Below, piece after piece: positions 54,917 to 63,890 of a stretch of DNA of 64,000 bases (its first letter is position 1; each line of letters opens with the position of its first letter). The stretch is from Streptomyces sp. NRRL F-2664 (lineage in GTDB: Bacteria > Actinomycetota > Actinomycetes > Streptomycetales > Streptomycetaceae): NCBI RefSeq assembly GCF_000719345.1, contig NZ_JOFX01000019.1:52465-116464 (forward strand), given 5' to 3'. Below the pieces are notes generated by a model. The model saw only the letters and a list, made by a program, of their open reading frames with translations. It was not told the DNA's origin and searched no databases. Both the position numbers and the translations under genes were made by a program.

Positions 54917-55024
54917 TCACATCCGGCGGATGTGGAGGTAGCGCCGGATGTCGGGGAGGACCTGCAACACCACGGCGGCGAGAACGGCGGCAACCGCGGC
55001 CCCGCCGATGACGGCCTTCTTCAT
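54917..55024 (-). CDS. Small single-helix membrane protein (DUF6893-like)
   Basis: A 35-residue protein, MKKAVIGGAAVAAVLAAVVL then QVLPDIRRYLHIRRM: one transmembrane helix followed by a basic tail. GAGGAG lies 7 nt before the ATG at 55024, which overlaps the protease stop. I recall such small proteins as DUF6893 beside actinobacterial hydrogenase genes. It may anchor or stabilise the hydrogenase at the membrane; this is inference. Confidence 0.65.
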   Translation of the reverse strand: MKKAVIGGAAVAAVLAAVVLQVLPDIRRYLHIRRM

Positions 55025-55623
55025 GGGGTTCTCCTCAGTTCGCGGCCGGGTGCGCCGTGCTCGTCGGGGGCCGGACGGTGGGGGTCCAGCAGATCCAGGG
55101 CCATGCGGACGGCCTCCGGCACGGCGGCGGCCACGGGGGCGCTCAGTCCGATGCCCTCCTCGACGCAGGCCGGTTCGCAGCCGAGGACGAGCGTCCGCCG
55201 TGGCGGGGTGGCGCCGGTCCCGGCGCACAGGGTGTCCAGGAGGGCGAGGACGGTGTCGGGTGACATGTGGTGGCCGTCGAGCACGGGCCCTTCACCGGGG
55301 CCTGCGGCCTGCGGGCCCGAGGCCCCGGCGTCCGTGCCGACCTCGGCCGGGGACGGCGCCCCGGCCTCCGCCCGCACCTGCGCCTCGATGAGGTACAGCG
55401 TGCCCGGTGCGCCGCCGCGGGCGGTGGCGTCGACCAGGACGAGCGTGTCGTAGCCGTCGAGGAGCTGGTAGGCGAGGTGGACCCCGCGCACGCCGAAGTC
55501 CACCGCTTCGACGCCGTCCGGCAGTTCGTGCGCGGACAGCGCCCGCACGGTCTCCACGCCGAAGCCGTCGTCGCCGAGGAAGACGTTGCCGATGCCCGCG
55601 ATCAGGACGCTCCTGGGGTTCAC
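55021..55623 (-). CDS. Hydrogenase maturation protease
   Basis: A 200-residue endopeptidase of the HyaD/HybD family that clips the C-terminus of the large subunit after nickel insertion. Motifs: LIAGIGNVFLGDDGFGVETV (nickel-recognition Glu/Asp region), VDFGVRGVHLAYQLLDGYDT, LVLVDATARGG and LDGHHMSPDTVLALLDTL (His). An Ala/Gly-rich insert of about 25 residues lies in the middle. The GTG overlaps the stop of the 493-aa gene. Confidence 0.92.
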   Translation of the reverse strand: MNPRSVLIAGIGNVFLGDDGFGVETVRALSAHELPDGVEAVDFGVRGVHLAYQLLDGYDTLVLVDATARGGAPGTLYLIEAQVRAEAGAPSPAEVGTDAGASGPQAAGPGEGPVLDGHHMSPDTVLALLDTLCAGTGATPPRRTLVLGCEPACVEEGIGLSAPVAAAVPEAVRMALDLLDPHRPAPDEHGAPGRELRRTP

Positions 55624-57101
55624 GCGTCCTCCAGCGGGGTGACCTCGTCGGGCTGGAAGTAGAGGAAGCGGCCCTGTTCGCGGCGGATGTCCGCGCCCGG
55701 GTCGTCCTCCACCGTGACGGCGAGGTGCACTCCCCCGTCGACGTCGTGCAGCACGGCCTCGACCAGGGCGGCGCGGCCGTGGAGGAAGAGGTCCTGCGCG
55801 TCGGTGCGGCGCGGTCCGGGCCGGAGCAGGACTCGGCTGCCCGGGCCGACCGCGACGCCGTCGACGGTGACCCGGTCGCACGGCGGTCCGGCGGTGTCCG
55901 CCCGGGCCGGGTCCCACCAGGGGGTGTCGGGCCGGAACACGGCTTCCCCGTCCGGGATCTCGGCGATCGGCTCCGCAGCCTCGGGGCCGGTGACCTCGCG
56001 GAGGGAGCGTACGGCGCCGTGGAGGCGTTCCAGCACCTCGGGCGGCAGCGAGTCGGCGAGGTCGACGACGGCGGCCGCCCGGGCGTCGGTGCCGCGCGCC
56101 TCGCGCTTCTCGCGGTCGGTCAGGGCCGCCGTGCGCAGGGCCAGGATCTCGTCGATCTCGGTGGCGTCGTACATGGCGCCGGCGCTCTCGGGGGCGATGG
56201 CCGGGTGGTCCTCCAGGATGATCGGCGAGGACAGGACCACGTCGGCGCGGCCCGCCGCGCCGGCGAGCACCGGCCAGGTGTGGCGGTTGTCGCAGGCGGC
56301 AACGGCCTCGCGGGCCCACTCGGGCGGGTCGGTCATGGACAGGAAGGAGCCGGAGTCGAGGCCCAGCAGCAGGTGGGCGGCGACCAGCGAGCGGGGCAGG
56401 GCCGCCTCCCGCCCGGCGGCCGGGGCGTCGGATCCGGCGCCCGTGGTGGCGGAGGGCGCCCACGGGCTGGTGTTCTCCACGACGGCCGTGAGCCGCAACA
56501 CCCGGTAAGCGCCGTCCAGTTCCACAGCACGCAGCCGCAGGACGCCTTCGACCTCCTCGGTGCGCCGCAGCAGGCGGCCCGCCGTCCGGCCGTCGGTGTC
56601 GAGGACGGGCTCGATGTCGTCGCGTGCGGGGCGGGCGAACGGGACCACGACCCCGTCCCCGGCCAACTCCGCCACCCGCACCGTCAGCTCGACGTGCTCC
56701 TCGGTGCCCTCGTCCCAGGGGACGAGGACCCGGTCGGCCAGGTGCAGCTCGTCGACCTCGGTGAACCCGCCGCCCTCCAGGGCCCGCTGCACCGTGCGTC
56801 GCTGCGCGTGCAGGAAGCGCAGCTCCAGGGTGAGCGTCGCGTCGCCCCTGGGCTCCATCAGGATCTCGGTCTGCTGGAAGGCGGGCTCGCCGTGCGCGGG
56901 ACCCCAGGCAGGGGGTACGAGGACCCCGAACTGCCAGCGCATCCGGTTCTTGGCGGCGGACGCCCGGTAGGGGTACAGCACGTACCCCTCCAACAGGACG
57001 GCGTCGGCCACCTGCCGGGCCGCGTCGAAGCGGGGGTCCGCGGCGGTGGCCGTGGACCGTGCACCGGCCGTCGTCGCCACCGAGTCGTCGGTCGCTGTCA
57101 C
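55620..57101 (-). CDS. Conserved hydrogenase-cluster protein, unknown function
   Basis: A 493-residue protein that I do not recognise beyond its position. Residues 30-130 are regular (VADAVLLEGYVLYPYRASAA, RMRWQFGVLVPPAWGPAHGE, QTEILMEPRGDATLTLELRF); the middle part has SLVAAHLLLGLDSGSFLSMT and VVLSSPIILEDHPAIAPESA; the C-terminus has DRVTVDGVAVGPGSRVLLRP and VTVEDDPGADIRREQGRFLY. No Cys-rich metal site is seen. It is coupled by GTGA to its neighbours, so it is probably an assembly factor. Confidence 0.75.
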   Translation of the reverse strand: MTATDDSVATTAGARSTATAADPRFDAARQVADAVLLEGYVLYPYRASAAKNRMRWQFGVLVPPAWGPAHGEPAFQQTEILMEPRGDATLTLELRFLHAQRRTVQRALEGGGFTEVDELHLADRVLVPWDEGTEEHVELTVRVAELAGDGVVVPFARPARDDIEPVLDTDGRTAGRLLRRTEEVEGVLRLRAVELDGAYRVLRLTAVVENTSPWAPSATTGAGSDAPAAGREAALPRSLVAAHLLLGLDSGSFLSMTDPPEWAREAVAACDNRHTWPVLAGAAGRADVVLSSPIILEDHPAIAPESAGAMYDATEIDEILALRTAALTDREKREARGTDARAAAVVDLADSLPPEVLERLHGAVRSLREVTGPEAAEPIAEIPDGEAVFRPDTPWWDPARADTAGPPCDRVTVDGVAVGPGSRVLLRPGPRRTDAQDLFLHGRAALVEAVLHDVDGGVHLAVTVEDDPGADIRREQGRFLYFQPDEVTPLEDA

Positions 57102-57799
57102 GGGGCCGTCCTCTCGGTGGGGCGCGGGCGCAGCGCACCGAGCCGGAGTGCCCCGGGCGGGGGCGGCTGCGCCGGGTCGGCCGTGTCCAGCAGGGCGCGT
57201 ACGGTCGCCTCCCAGGAGGCGAGCGCATGGCGGGAGCGGTAGGCGAGCAGCTCGGCCATGGTGTCGCGGGGCAGCCGGAGCCAGCCGCACCCGGGGAAGT
57301 GCTGCTCGATCATTTCCCGCCAGACGGCCAGGGGCATCCGGTGGGCGGCTTCGCAGTCCCAGGGCACCGGCTCGACGTTGAAGCCGCCGTCGCCGGTGAA
57401 GGCGGTGCCGGAGAACAACAGCAGCAGCGGTGCTTCGCCGTCCCGGAGGGCCTCGAAGTAGCGGGTCGCGGCGATGTCCATGTCGTAGGTGCAGGGCACG
57501 GCCAGGTCCGTCTCGGTCTCTCCGGTGAAGCCGGGCACCATGACCGCCACCTGGGCGAACTGCACCGGCTGGAGGGTGGTGCCCCACCGGGAGCGTTCGC
57601 CGAAGAGGTCGGCGAGGCCGTCCGCCTCGGCGGGGCCGTAGCCGCGCCGGGCCGGTTCGATACGGATCTGGCAGCGCAGTGCCAGGGCGTGCACACGGGT
57701 GCCGGGATCGGCGGTGATCCGCAACCGGAAGACGAGGGTGGGCCCGGCGGCGTACGGGTCGGCGCGGACCCCGGTGCAGGAGAAGGCGAAGCCCGTCAT
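57098..57799 (-). CDS. Conserved hydrogenase-cluster protein (DUF6084-like)
   Basis: A 233-residue beta-rich protein: GFAFSCTGVRADPYAAGPTL, VHALALRCQIRIEPARRGYG, FGERSRWGTTLQPVQFAQVA, CTYDMDIAATRYFEALRDGE, and EPVPWDCEAAHRMPLAVWRE then MIEQHFPGCGWLRLP. I recall this as DUF6084, found in actinobacterial group 1h hydrogenase loci; its biochemical role is not known to me. The ATG overlaps the upstream gene stop (ATGA). Confidence 0.75.
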   Translation of the reverse strand: MTGFAFSCTGVRADPYAAGPTLVFRLRITADPGTRVHALALRCQIRIEPARRGYGPAEADGLADLFGERSRWGTTLQPVQFAQVAVMVPGFTGETETDLAVPCTYDMDIAATRYFEALRDGEAPLLLLFSGTAFTGDGGFNVEPVPWDCEAAHRMPLAVWREMIEQHFPGCGWLRLPRDTMAELLAYRSRHALASWEATVRALLDTADPAQPPPPGALRLGALRPRPTERTAP

Positions 57800-58494
57800 G
57801 ACCGGTCTCCCATGGCTGCGACGGGCCTGGCCCGCCGCTCGACGTCGTCGAAGAAAGCGCCCAGCGCGGCGCGTGCCTCGGCCCCGCCGTCGAAGCCCTG
57901 CCACAGCTTCCGCATCCGGCCCACGAGTGCGTAGCAGGCGTCGATGGGCACCAGGTAGCAGCCGGAGCGGCCCTCCCAGCGGTGCACGAGCAGTGCTTCC
58001 GTGTCCGGTTCGAGCAGGGCGGCCAGCGGGCCGCCGTCCAGGACCTGCTGCCACGTCTGCGGGTCGAGTTCGCTCTCCGTCGCGCCGGCCGGGCTGGGAT
58101 AGAGCGCGACCAGGCGGTCCAGGGCGGCGTTGCGGAAGAAGAAGGCGACGCCGACAGGGATCCGGAGCCGTTCCCACAGACCCTCGTCGAGCTGGTGCTC
58201 CGGGTCGGACAGATAGCGGTCGGGGACCGCCCGGTAGCGGCCGGTCCGGGCGCCGGGGCGGTCGAACAGCAGGGAGCAGGCGGTGCAGGCGCACACCAGC
58301 GCCCGCTGCTCGGTCTCCACCAGGTGGCGGTGCCCCTCGGGCACCGCCACCCCGCACAGTTCGCAGGTCTCGGGCCGCGGCGGGCGCGGCCCGGTGAACC
58401 GGCGCAGCCCCCGCAGGCCCTGCGTACGCGCCCCGGGCTCGGTCAGGTGGGGGACGGCGGGCCCCGTCACGGGTGGGACAGCGGGCCCGGTCAC
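57796..58494 (-). CDS. Conserved hydrogenase-cluster protein (DUF5947-like) with zinc-finger-type Cys
   Basis: A 232-residue protein. ETCELCGVAVPEGHRHLVE and LVCACTACSLLF give a CxxC plus CxCxxC set that could bind Zn or an Fe-S cluster. Then RYRAVPDRYLSDPEHQLDEG, IPVGVAFFFRNAALDRLVAL, YPSPAGATES and CYLVPIDACYALVGRMRKLW. I recall it as DUF5947. The N-terminal repeat VTGPAVPPVTGPAVPHLTEP looks like a linker. The GTG overlaps the NifU-like gene stop. Confidence 0.75.
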   Translation of the reverse strand: MTGPAVPPVTGPAVPHLTEPGARTQGLRGLRRFTGPRPPRPETCELCGVAVPEGHRHLVETEQRALVCACTACSLLFDRPGARTGRYRAVPDRYLSDPEHQLDEGLWERLRIPVGVAFFFRNAALDRLVALYPSPAGATESELDPQTWQQVLDGGPLAALLEPDTEALLVHRWEGRSGCYLVPIDACYALVGRMRKLWQGFDGGAEARAALGAFFDDVERRARPVAAMGDRS

Positions 58495-59018
58495 GGTACC
58501 CGCGCCGGGCTGTGCGGCCGGGTGCCGATCTGCAGGAGCGGGGGCTGCCGGTCCGGGGCGGGCTCCATCTCCACGCTTGTCACCTCGGGGGCGAAGCAGG
58601 CCAGGGCGTCCTCCAGGGACCGCCGGGCGGAGTCGGCGCCGCCGGATCCGCAGCCGCAGCCGGCGGGGGCGGCCGCCGGGCGCAGCCGCAGGACACCGGT
58701 GCCCTCGTCGAAGCCGAGCAGTTCCACCGGTTCGGGCGCTCCGGCGAGGGCGCGGCCGATCCGGGTGTGCACGTCCTCCGGGTGCAGGCCGTGCAGGGAG
58801 AGCATGCTCGCCACGAGCTCGTCGGCGGCGGCGGCCGCCAGCGGCGCCTCCCCGATCTCCGCCGCGAACCGGGTGAGCCCGGCCCCGTAGAACTCCATGA
58901 GCGCCCGCACCAGTTCCTCGGCGGCCGCGCACGCCTCGCGGTTCCCGGTGGCGGCCAGCCGGTCGAGGACCTCCTCCACGCGGCGGCCCGCCTCCCGGGC
59001 GTCGACGGCCGCGCTCAT
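58491..59018 (-). CDS. NifU-like Fe-S scaffold protein
   Basis: A 175-residue protein with an N-terminal helical half (EEVLDRLAATGNREACAAAE, LVASMLSLHGLHPEDVHTRI) and a NifU C-terminal-like half (GVLRLRPAAAPAGCGCGSGG, RRSLEDALACFAPEVTSVEM). The usual CxxC is replaced by CGCG. It directly follows the large-subunit gene (ATGA overlap) and probably supplies or repairs Fe-S clusters of the small subunit. Confidence 0.8.
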   Translation of the reverse strand: MSAAVDAREAGRRVEEVLDRLAATGNREACAAAEELVRALMEFYGAGLTRFAAEIGEAPLAAAAADELVASMLSLHGLHPEDVHTRIGRALAGAPEPVELLGFDEGTGVLRLRPAAAPAGCGCGSGGADSARRSLEDALACFAPEVTSVEMEPAPDRQPPLLQIGTRPHSPARVP

Positions 59019-60799
59019 CCGCCCAGTCCGCTCAGGCCGGTGGGGACGTGCATGGTCTTCACGGTCCGGCCGCCGCCGACGTACATGTGGACACCGCAGG
59101 GCAGGCAGGGGTCGAAGCTGCGCACGGCGCGCATGATGTCGATGCCCTTGAAGTTCTCCGGGGTGTTCTCCTCGAAGATCGGGGTGTTCTGCACGGCGTC
59201 CTCGTACGGGCCGGGTGTGCCGAAGGTGTCGCGGGTGCTCGCGTTCCACGGCGTCGGCGGGTAGGGGTGGTAGTTGGCGATCTTGCCGTCGCGGATGACC
59301 ATGTGGTGGGAGAGGACGCCGCGCACGGCCTCGGTGAAGCCGGCGCCGATGGATTCGTCCGGCACCTCGAACTTCTCCCAGGTCTGGGTGCGGCCCGCGC
59401 GGACCTCGGCGAGGCCTTGCTCGGCGCAGTGCAGGGCGATGCCGGCCGCGTACGCCTGGAAGTAGGTGCGGGCGCGGTTGCGTTCCAGTGCGTTGCTCCA
59501 CTTCGGGATCTTCCACTCGAAGCGGGTCTCGGGCTTGGTCATCGTGCGGGGCAGGTTGATGACGACGCTGTGCCCGGTCGCCTGGACGTAGCCGACGTCG
59601 ACGAGGCCGGAGAGGGCCGTGGACCACAGGCGGGCGATGGGGCCGCCCCCGGTGTCGAGGGCGAGGTGGTCCTTGCCGTCGAACCAGCGGGGCGACATCA
59701 CCCAGCTGTACTTGTCCTCGAAGTTCCGCTTCTGCGGGGCCGGGATGGTGTGCTGGTTCCACGGGTGGCGGGGGTCGACCGGGTTGCCGAGCGGGTCGTG
59801 CGTGACGAACTGCTCCTGGCCCTCCCAGTCGTCGTAGTACGAGCTGCCGAGCAGGATGCGGATGCCGAGGTTGATCTGCGTGAGGTCGTTGGTGACGAGC
59901 TTGCCGTCCACGACGACGCCGGGGGTGACGAACATCTTCCGTCCCCAGTCGGTCATGTTGGCGTAGGTGAAGTCGCAGTGCTCGGGGTCGTTGAGGGCGC
60001 CCCAGCAGCCCAGCAGCACCCGGCGCCGGCCGACCTCCTCGTACCCGGGCAGGGCCTCGTAGAAGAAGTCGAAGAGGTCGTCGTGGAGCGGGACGACGCG
60101 CTTCATGAACTCGACGTACCGCATGAGGCGGCTCATGTAGTCCGTGAACAGCTGGACGGAGGCGATGGTGCCGACGCCGCCCGGGTAGAGCGTGGAGGGG
60201 TGCACGTGGCGCCCCTCCATCAGGCAGAACATCTCGCGCGTGTAGCGGCTGACCTGGAGGGCCTCGCGGTAGAACTCGCCCTCGATGGGGTTGAGGGAGC
60301 GCATGATGTCGGCGATGGTGCGGTAGCCGTGGTCGCCGGCGTGCGGGGCCTCGGTGCGCTCGGCCAGCTCCAGGACGCCGGGGTTGGTCTCGCGGACCAT
60401 CTTCTCGCAGTAGTCCACCCCGACCAGGTTCTCCTGGAAGATGTTGTGGTCGAACATGTACTCCGCGGACTCGCCCAGGTTGATGATCCACTCACCGAGG
60501 TGCGGCGGCTTGACGCCGTAGGCCATGTTCTGCGCGTACACGGAGCAGGTGGCGTGGTTGTCACCGCAGATCCCGCAGATGCGGCTGGTGATGAAGTGCG
60601 CGTCGCGGGGGTCCTTGCCGCGCATGAAGACGCTGTAGCCGCGGAAGACCGACGAGGTGCTGTAGCACTCCGCGACGCGCTTCTGCTTGAAGTCGATCTT
60701 CGTGTGGATACCGAGACTGCCGACGATGCGGGTGATCGGATCCCAAGCCATCTCCACCAGGCCGCTGCCGTCGCCGGCCGCCTTCGTGTTCGGTGCCAT
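59015..60799 (-). CDS. hhyL: [NiFe]-hydrogenase large subunit, group 1h (high affinity)
   Basis: A 594-residue catalytic subunit. L1 motif TSRICGICGDNHATC (C75, C78) and L2 motif SFDPCLPCGVH (C565, C568) supply the four Cys ligands of the Ni-Fe site. The 23 residues after H571 are the propeptide removed by the protease. EMAWDPITRIVGSLGIHTKI opens the protein. The whole locus matches the actinobacterial enzymes that oxidise trace atmospheric hydrogen in spores and stationary-phase cells. 91 nt separate it from the small subunit gene. Confidence 0.96.
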   Translation of the reverse strand: MAPNTKAAGDGSGLVEMAWDPITRIVGSLGIHTKIDFKQKRVAECYSTSSVFRGYSVFMRGKDPRDAHFITSRICGICGDNHATCSVYAQNMAYGVKPPHLGEWIINLGESAEYMFDHNIFQENLVGVDYCEKMVRETNPGVLELAERTEAPHAGDHGYRTIADIMRSLNPIEGEFYREALQVSRYTREMFCLMEGRHVHPSTLYPGGVGTIASVQLFTDYMSRLMRYVEFMKRVVPLHDDLFDFFYEALPGYEEVGRRRVLLGCWGALNDPEHCDFTYANMTDWGRKMFVTPGVVVDGKLVTNDLTQINLGIRILLGSSYYDDWEGQEQFVTHDPLGNPVDPRHPWNQHTIPAPQKRNFEDKYSWVMSPRWFDGKDHLALDTGGGPIARLWSTALSGLVDVGYVQATGHSVVINLPRTMTKPETRFEWKIPKWSNALERNRARTYFQAYAAGIALHCAEQGLAEVRAGRTQTWEKFEVPDESIGAGFTEAVRGVLSHHMVIRDGKIANYHPYPPTPWNASTRDTFGTPGPYEDAVQNTPIFEENTPENFKGIDIMRAVRSFDPCLPCGVHMYVGGGRTVKTMHVPTGLSGLGG

Positions 60800-60890
60800 C
60801 GTGTCTGCCGTGACCCTTCTTCGGTGCGTTCCGTGCTTCGGGGCGTTCGGGGGTTCGGGGCGTGTCCGCGGGGGGGGGCGGGACGACGCG

Positions 60891-61946
60891 TCACCAGGGC
60901 GGGCGGTAGCCCGTGGTCAGGGCGCTGCCGGTGTGCCGCCACTTGGGCTCCTCGTCCACGGTGTGGGCGGTGACCGACCGGAGCTTGCGGACCAGTGCCC
61001 CGTACGCCCCGCTGGCGGTGGCGGAGACCTTCGCGCCGGGGGGCTCGTCCATGAACGGCATGAACTTGTCGGGGAAGCCGGGCATGGTGCAGGCGATGCA
61101 GATGCCGCCGACGTTGGGGCAGCCGCCGATGCCGCTCATCCAGCCGCGCTTGGGGACGTTGCACTTCACGACGGGACCCCAGCAGCCCAGTTTGACCAGG
61201 CACTTCGGGGAGTCGTAGGTGTGGGCGAACTGGCCCTGCTCGTAGTAGCCGGCGCGGTCGCAGCCCTCGTGGACGGTCGCGCCGAAGAGCCAGGTGGGGC
61301 GCAATTTGTCGTCGAGGGGGATCATCGGGGCCGATCCCGCGGCCTGGTAGAGCAGGTAGGTGAGGGTCTCGGAGAAGTTGTCGGGCTGGATGGGGCAGCC
61401 GGGCACGCACACGATGGGGATGCCGGCCTGCGACTTCCAGTCCCAGCCGAGGTAGTCGGGGACGCCCATGGCGCCCGTCGGGTTGCCCTCCATGGCGTGG
61501 ATGCCGCCGTACGTGGCACAGGTGCCGATGGCGACGACGGCGAGGGCCTTGGGGGCCAGTCGGTCGATCCACTCGCTGGTGGTGATGGGCTGGCCGGTCG
61601 CCGGGTCGTCGCCGAAACCGCACCAGTAGCCCTCCGGCTTGATCGCCTCGTTCGGGATCGAGCCCTCGACGACCAGGACGAAGGGGTCGATCTCGCCGCG
61701 CTCGCCCTTGAAGAACCACTCGATGAAGGTGTCCGCGCCACCGACCGGGCCGCATTCGAAGTCGATCAGCGGCCAGTGCACGGCGATCTTGGGGAGACCG
61801 GGCAGGGCGCCGGTGACGATCTCCTCGATGCTCGGTTGCATCGCCGCCGTCAGGGACACGGAGTCGCCGTCGCAGCTCAGGCCTGCGTTGATCCAGAGGA
61901 TGTGGATCACGGGCTCTTCGACCGGGTCCTTCGTCACTGCGGCCAT
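60891..61946 (-). CDS. hhyS: [NiFe]-hydrogenase small subunit, group 1h
   Basis: A 351-residue Fe-S electron-transfer subunit. It lacks a Tat signal peptide, so the enzyme should be cytoplasmic or on the inner membrane face. Cluster motifs: GLSCDGDS (C25, with Asp28 in place of the second Cys), GTCATYGG, CVPGCPIQPDN, HEGCDRAGYY, CLVKLGCWGP, and GGCPNVGGICIACTMPGFPD. The Cys-to-Asp change at the proximal cluster is the known mark of oxygen-tolerant actinobacterial-type hydrogenases. Confidence 0.96.
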   Translation of the reverse strand: MAAVTKDPVEEPVIHILWINAGLSCDGDSVSLTAAMQPSIEEIVTGALPGLPKIAVHWPLIDFECGPVGGADTFIEWFFKGERGEIDPFVLVVEGSIPNEAIKPEGYWCGFGDDPATGQPITTSEWIDRLAPKALAVVAIGTCATYGGIHAMEGNPTGAMGVPDYLGWDWKSQAGIPIVCVPGCPIQPDNFSETLTYLLYQAAGSAPMIPLDDKLRPTWLFGATVHEGCDRAGYYEQGQFAHTYDSPKCLVKLGCWGPVVKCNVPKRGWMSGIGGCPNVGGICIACTMPGFPDKFMPFMDEPPGAKVSATASGAYGALVRKLRSVTAHTVDEEPKWRHTGSALTTGYRPPW

Positions 61947-62021
61947 GCGCTGCCTCCTCGGGGAGGGATCAGGGTGTGGGAGGGGCCGGGGAGACGGTCC
62001 GCGTGGGCCCCACGTTTCTTG

Positions 62022-63770
62022 CTAACAGCCCGCGGGCCCGGGTGCCTCGTCCTGTACGGCCGGTCCAGTGACGGCGCGCCGGTCCCCGGCGGCGCGGGCG
62101 AGGTGCGGCGGGGTCGCCCCAAGGGGCTCCTTGCGGACGAAAGCACGGCGCAGGGCGTGGTAGGGGGCGTCGGGGTCGAAGAAGGTCCGCCGCATCCGTG
62201 CCAGCTCGGCCGCCCGGTAGGCGGCCAGCGGGCGGCGCGCCTCGTTGAGCTCGCGGTCGGCCTTCTTCGCGGCGATCCGGGACGCGGTCCCGGGCAGGCC
62301 GGCCAGCCGGACCGCGAGGCTCTGCGTCTCGGCGGCGAAGTCCCCGGGGGCGCAGGCGACCGTACGGTCGACCAGTCCGAGCCGGTGCGCGGCGGCGGCC
62401 CCCAGCGGCAGCGCATCGGAGGTGAGGCGCACCGCCGGTCCGGGGCCGACGCGGCGGGGCAGGGTGTACGTCCAGTACTCGGAGCCGTACAGCCCCATCA
62501 GGCGGTAGTGCGGGTTCAGGACGACGCCGGAGCGGCACCAGACCTCGTCGGCGGCGAGGGCGAGCATGGCTCCGCCGGCGGCGGCGTTGCCGCCGAGGGC
62601 GCTCACCACGAGCCGGTCCGTGGTGGTGAGCACGGCCTCGACGAGGTCGTTGATGGCGTTGATGTTGGCCCACGACTCCTCGGCGGGGTCGGCGGCGGCC
62701 TCGATGACGCCCAGGTGGATGCCGTTGGAGAAGAAGTCGCGGCCGCCGCCCAGGACCAGGACGGTGGTGGGGCGGGTGCAGGCGGTCCGGTACGCGTCGA
62801 GCAGGCGGCGGCAGTGCGAGGTGCTCATGGCGCCGCCGGGGAAGGAGAACGACAGGAAGCCGCTCTGCCCCTCCTCGTGGTAGCCGATGTCCGACCAGGC
62901 GGGGCGGTACGGTCCGCCGTCCGGCGGGGCGGGGAGCTCGGGGAGCGGGGGCAGCCGGTCCCCGAGGGCGAGCGTCGCGGGCAGCCGCGGCGTGGGCGGC
63001 GCCCCTGCCGAGCGGGGGGCGCGCAGCTCGGGGATCCACACGGCCCCGTCGGTGGTGGCCCGGCAGACGGCGCCGGCGCGGGTGGCGAGGAGTTCGCCGG
63101 GGCTGCCGTGCAGGGCGTCCTCGCGGTGGCCGCCGTGGAGGTACCAGGTGTCGCCGAGGAGGCGGTCGCGTACGCCGGGCTGCGAGTCGGCGGCGCGCAG
63201 GACGCGCAGGACGCGGTCGGTGGTGTCCGCCGCCCAGTCGATGCGGCGCTCGTCCTGGCGCAGGTACGGGCGGGTGACGCCGTCGGTCTGCGGGTGCGGC
63301 AGGTACCTGCCGGAGGCGAACCGCTCGACGGCGAGCAGGACGGCCTCCATGGCGGCGTCGGCGATCTCGCCGCGGTAGAGGTCGCTCTTGCCGACGGGGG
63401 GCACCGGGCAGTCGGCGGTGGCCCAGACGTCGCCGGCGTCCATCTCCGCGTTCGCCTGCAGGACGGTGACGCCCCAGCGGGCCTCGCCGTCCTGGACCGC
63501 GTGGTCGAGGGAGGAGGGGCCGCGGTCGCCGACAGGTCCGGGGTGGACGACGAAGCAGGGGTACGCGGTCCAGACCTCGGCGGGGAGGGCGGTGCGCAGC
63601 ATCGGCGCGAGGACGAGGTCGGGGTGGTGGCGGCGTACCGTGTCCGCCAGCGGGACGTCGGCGTCGGGCAGGGCCAGTTCGACCGCCACCCGGTGGCCGT
63701 GGTCGCGCAGCTCGGCGTGGACTCGCTGGGTGAGGCTGTTGAACGCGCTCGCGACGAGCAGGACGTACAC
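62022..63770 (-). CDS. hypX: HypX/HoxX, CO-ligand synthesis for [NiFe]-hydrogenase
   Basis: A 582-residue two-domain protein. The N-terminal formyl-transferase-like half has VLAPMLRTALPAEVWTAYPC, VVHPGPVGDRGPSSLDHAVQ, GVTVLQANAEMDAGDVWAT and YLRQDERRIDW. The C-terminal crotonase-like half has FSFPGGAMSTSHCRRLLDAY, LVLGGGRDFFSNGIHLGVIE and VSALGGNAAAGGAMLALAAD. HypX converts a formyl group from formyl-tetrahydrofolate through formyl-CoA to CO for the Ni-Fe site in air. GTG start at 63770. It lies 75 nt upstream of hhyS. Confidence 0.93.
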   Translation of the reverse strand: MYVLLVASAFNSLTQRVHAELRDHGHRVAVELALPDADVPLADTVRRHHPDLVLAPMLRTALPAEVWTAYPCFVVHPGPVGDRGPSSLDHAVQDGEARWGVTVLQANAEMDAGDVWATADCPVPPVGKSDLYRGEIADAAMEAVLLAVERFASGRYLPHPQTDGVTRPYLRQDERRIDWAADTTDRVLRVLRAADSQPGVRDRLLGDTWYLHGGHREDALHGSPGELLATRAGAVCRATTDGAVWIPELRAPRSAGAPPTPRLPATLALGDRLPPLPELPAPPDGGPYRPAWSDIGYHEEGQSGFLSFSFPGGAMSTSHCRRLLDAYRTACTRPTTVLVLGGGRDFFSNGIHLGVIEAAADPAEESWANINAINDLVEAVLTTTDRLVVSALGGNAAAGGAMLALAADEVWCRSGVVLNPHYRLMGLYGSEYWTYTLPRRVGPGPAVRLTSDALPLGAAAAHRLGLVDRTVACAPGDFAAETQSLAVRLAGLPGTASRIAAKKADRELNEARRPLAAYRAAELARMRRTFFDPDAPYHALRRAFVRKEPLGATPPHLARAAGDRRAVTGPAVQDEAPGPAGC

Positions 63771-63890
63771 GGGGTCTCCCGGCGGCGGCCCGGAGCCGCC
63801 GCGTCGCGGTGCGGCCGGGCCTGGTCGGCGGCTGGTGACCGGAGCATGACCGGTGCGGCGGGGCCGCGGGGGGGCGGTGGGGCGGGGGTG
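63771..63890. other. Spacer between hypX and its partial copy
   Basis: A G-rich 120-nt spacer with GGAG-type sites but no supportable gene; it probably holds hypX translation signals. Confidence 0.4.
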
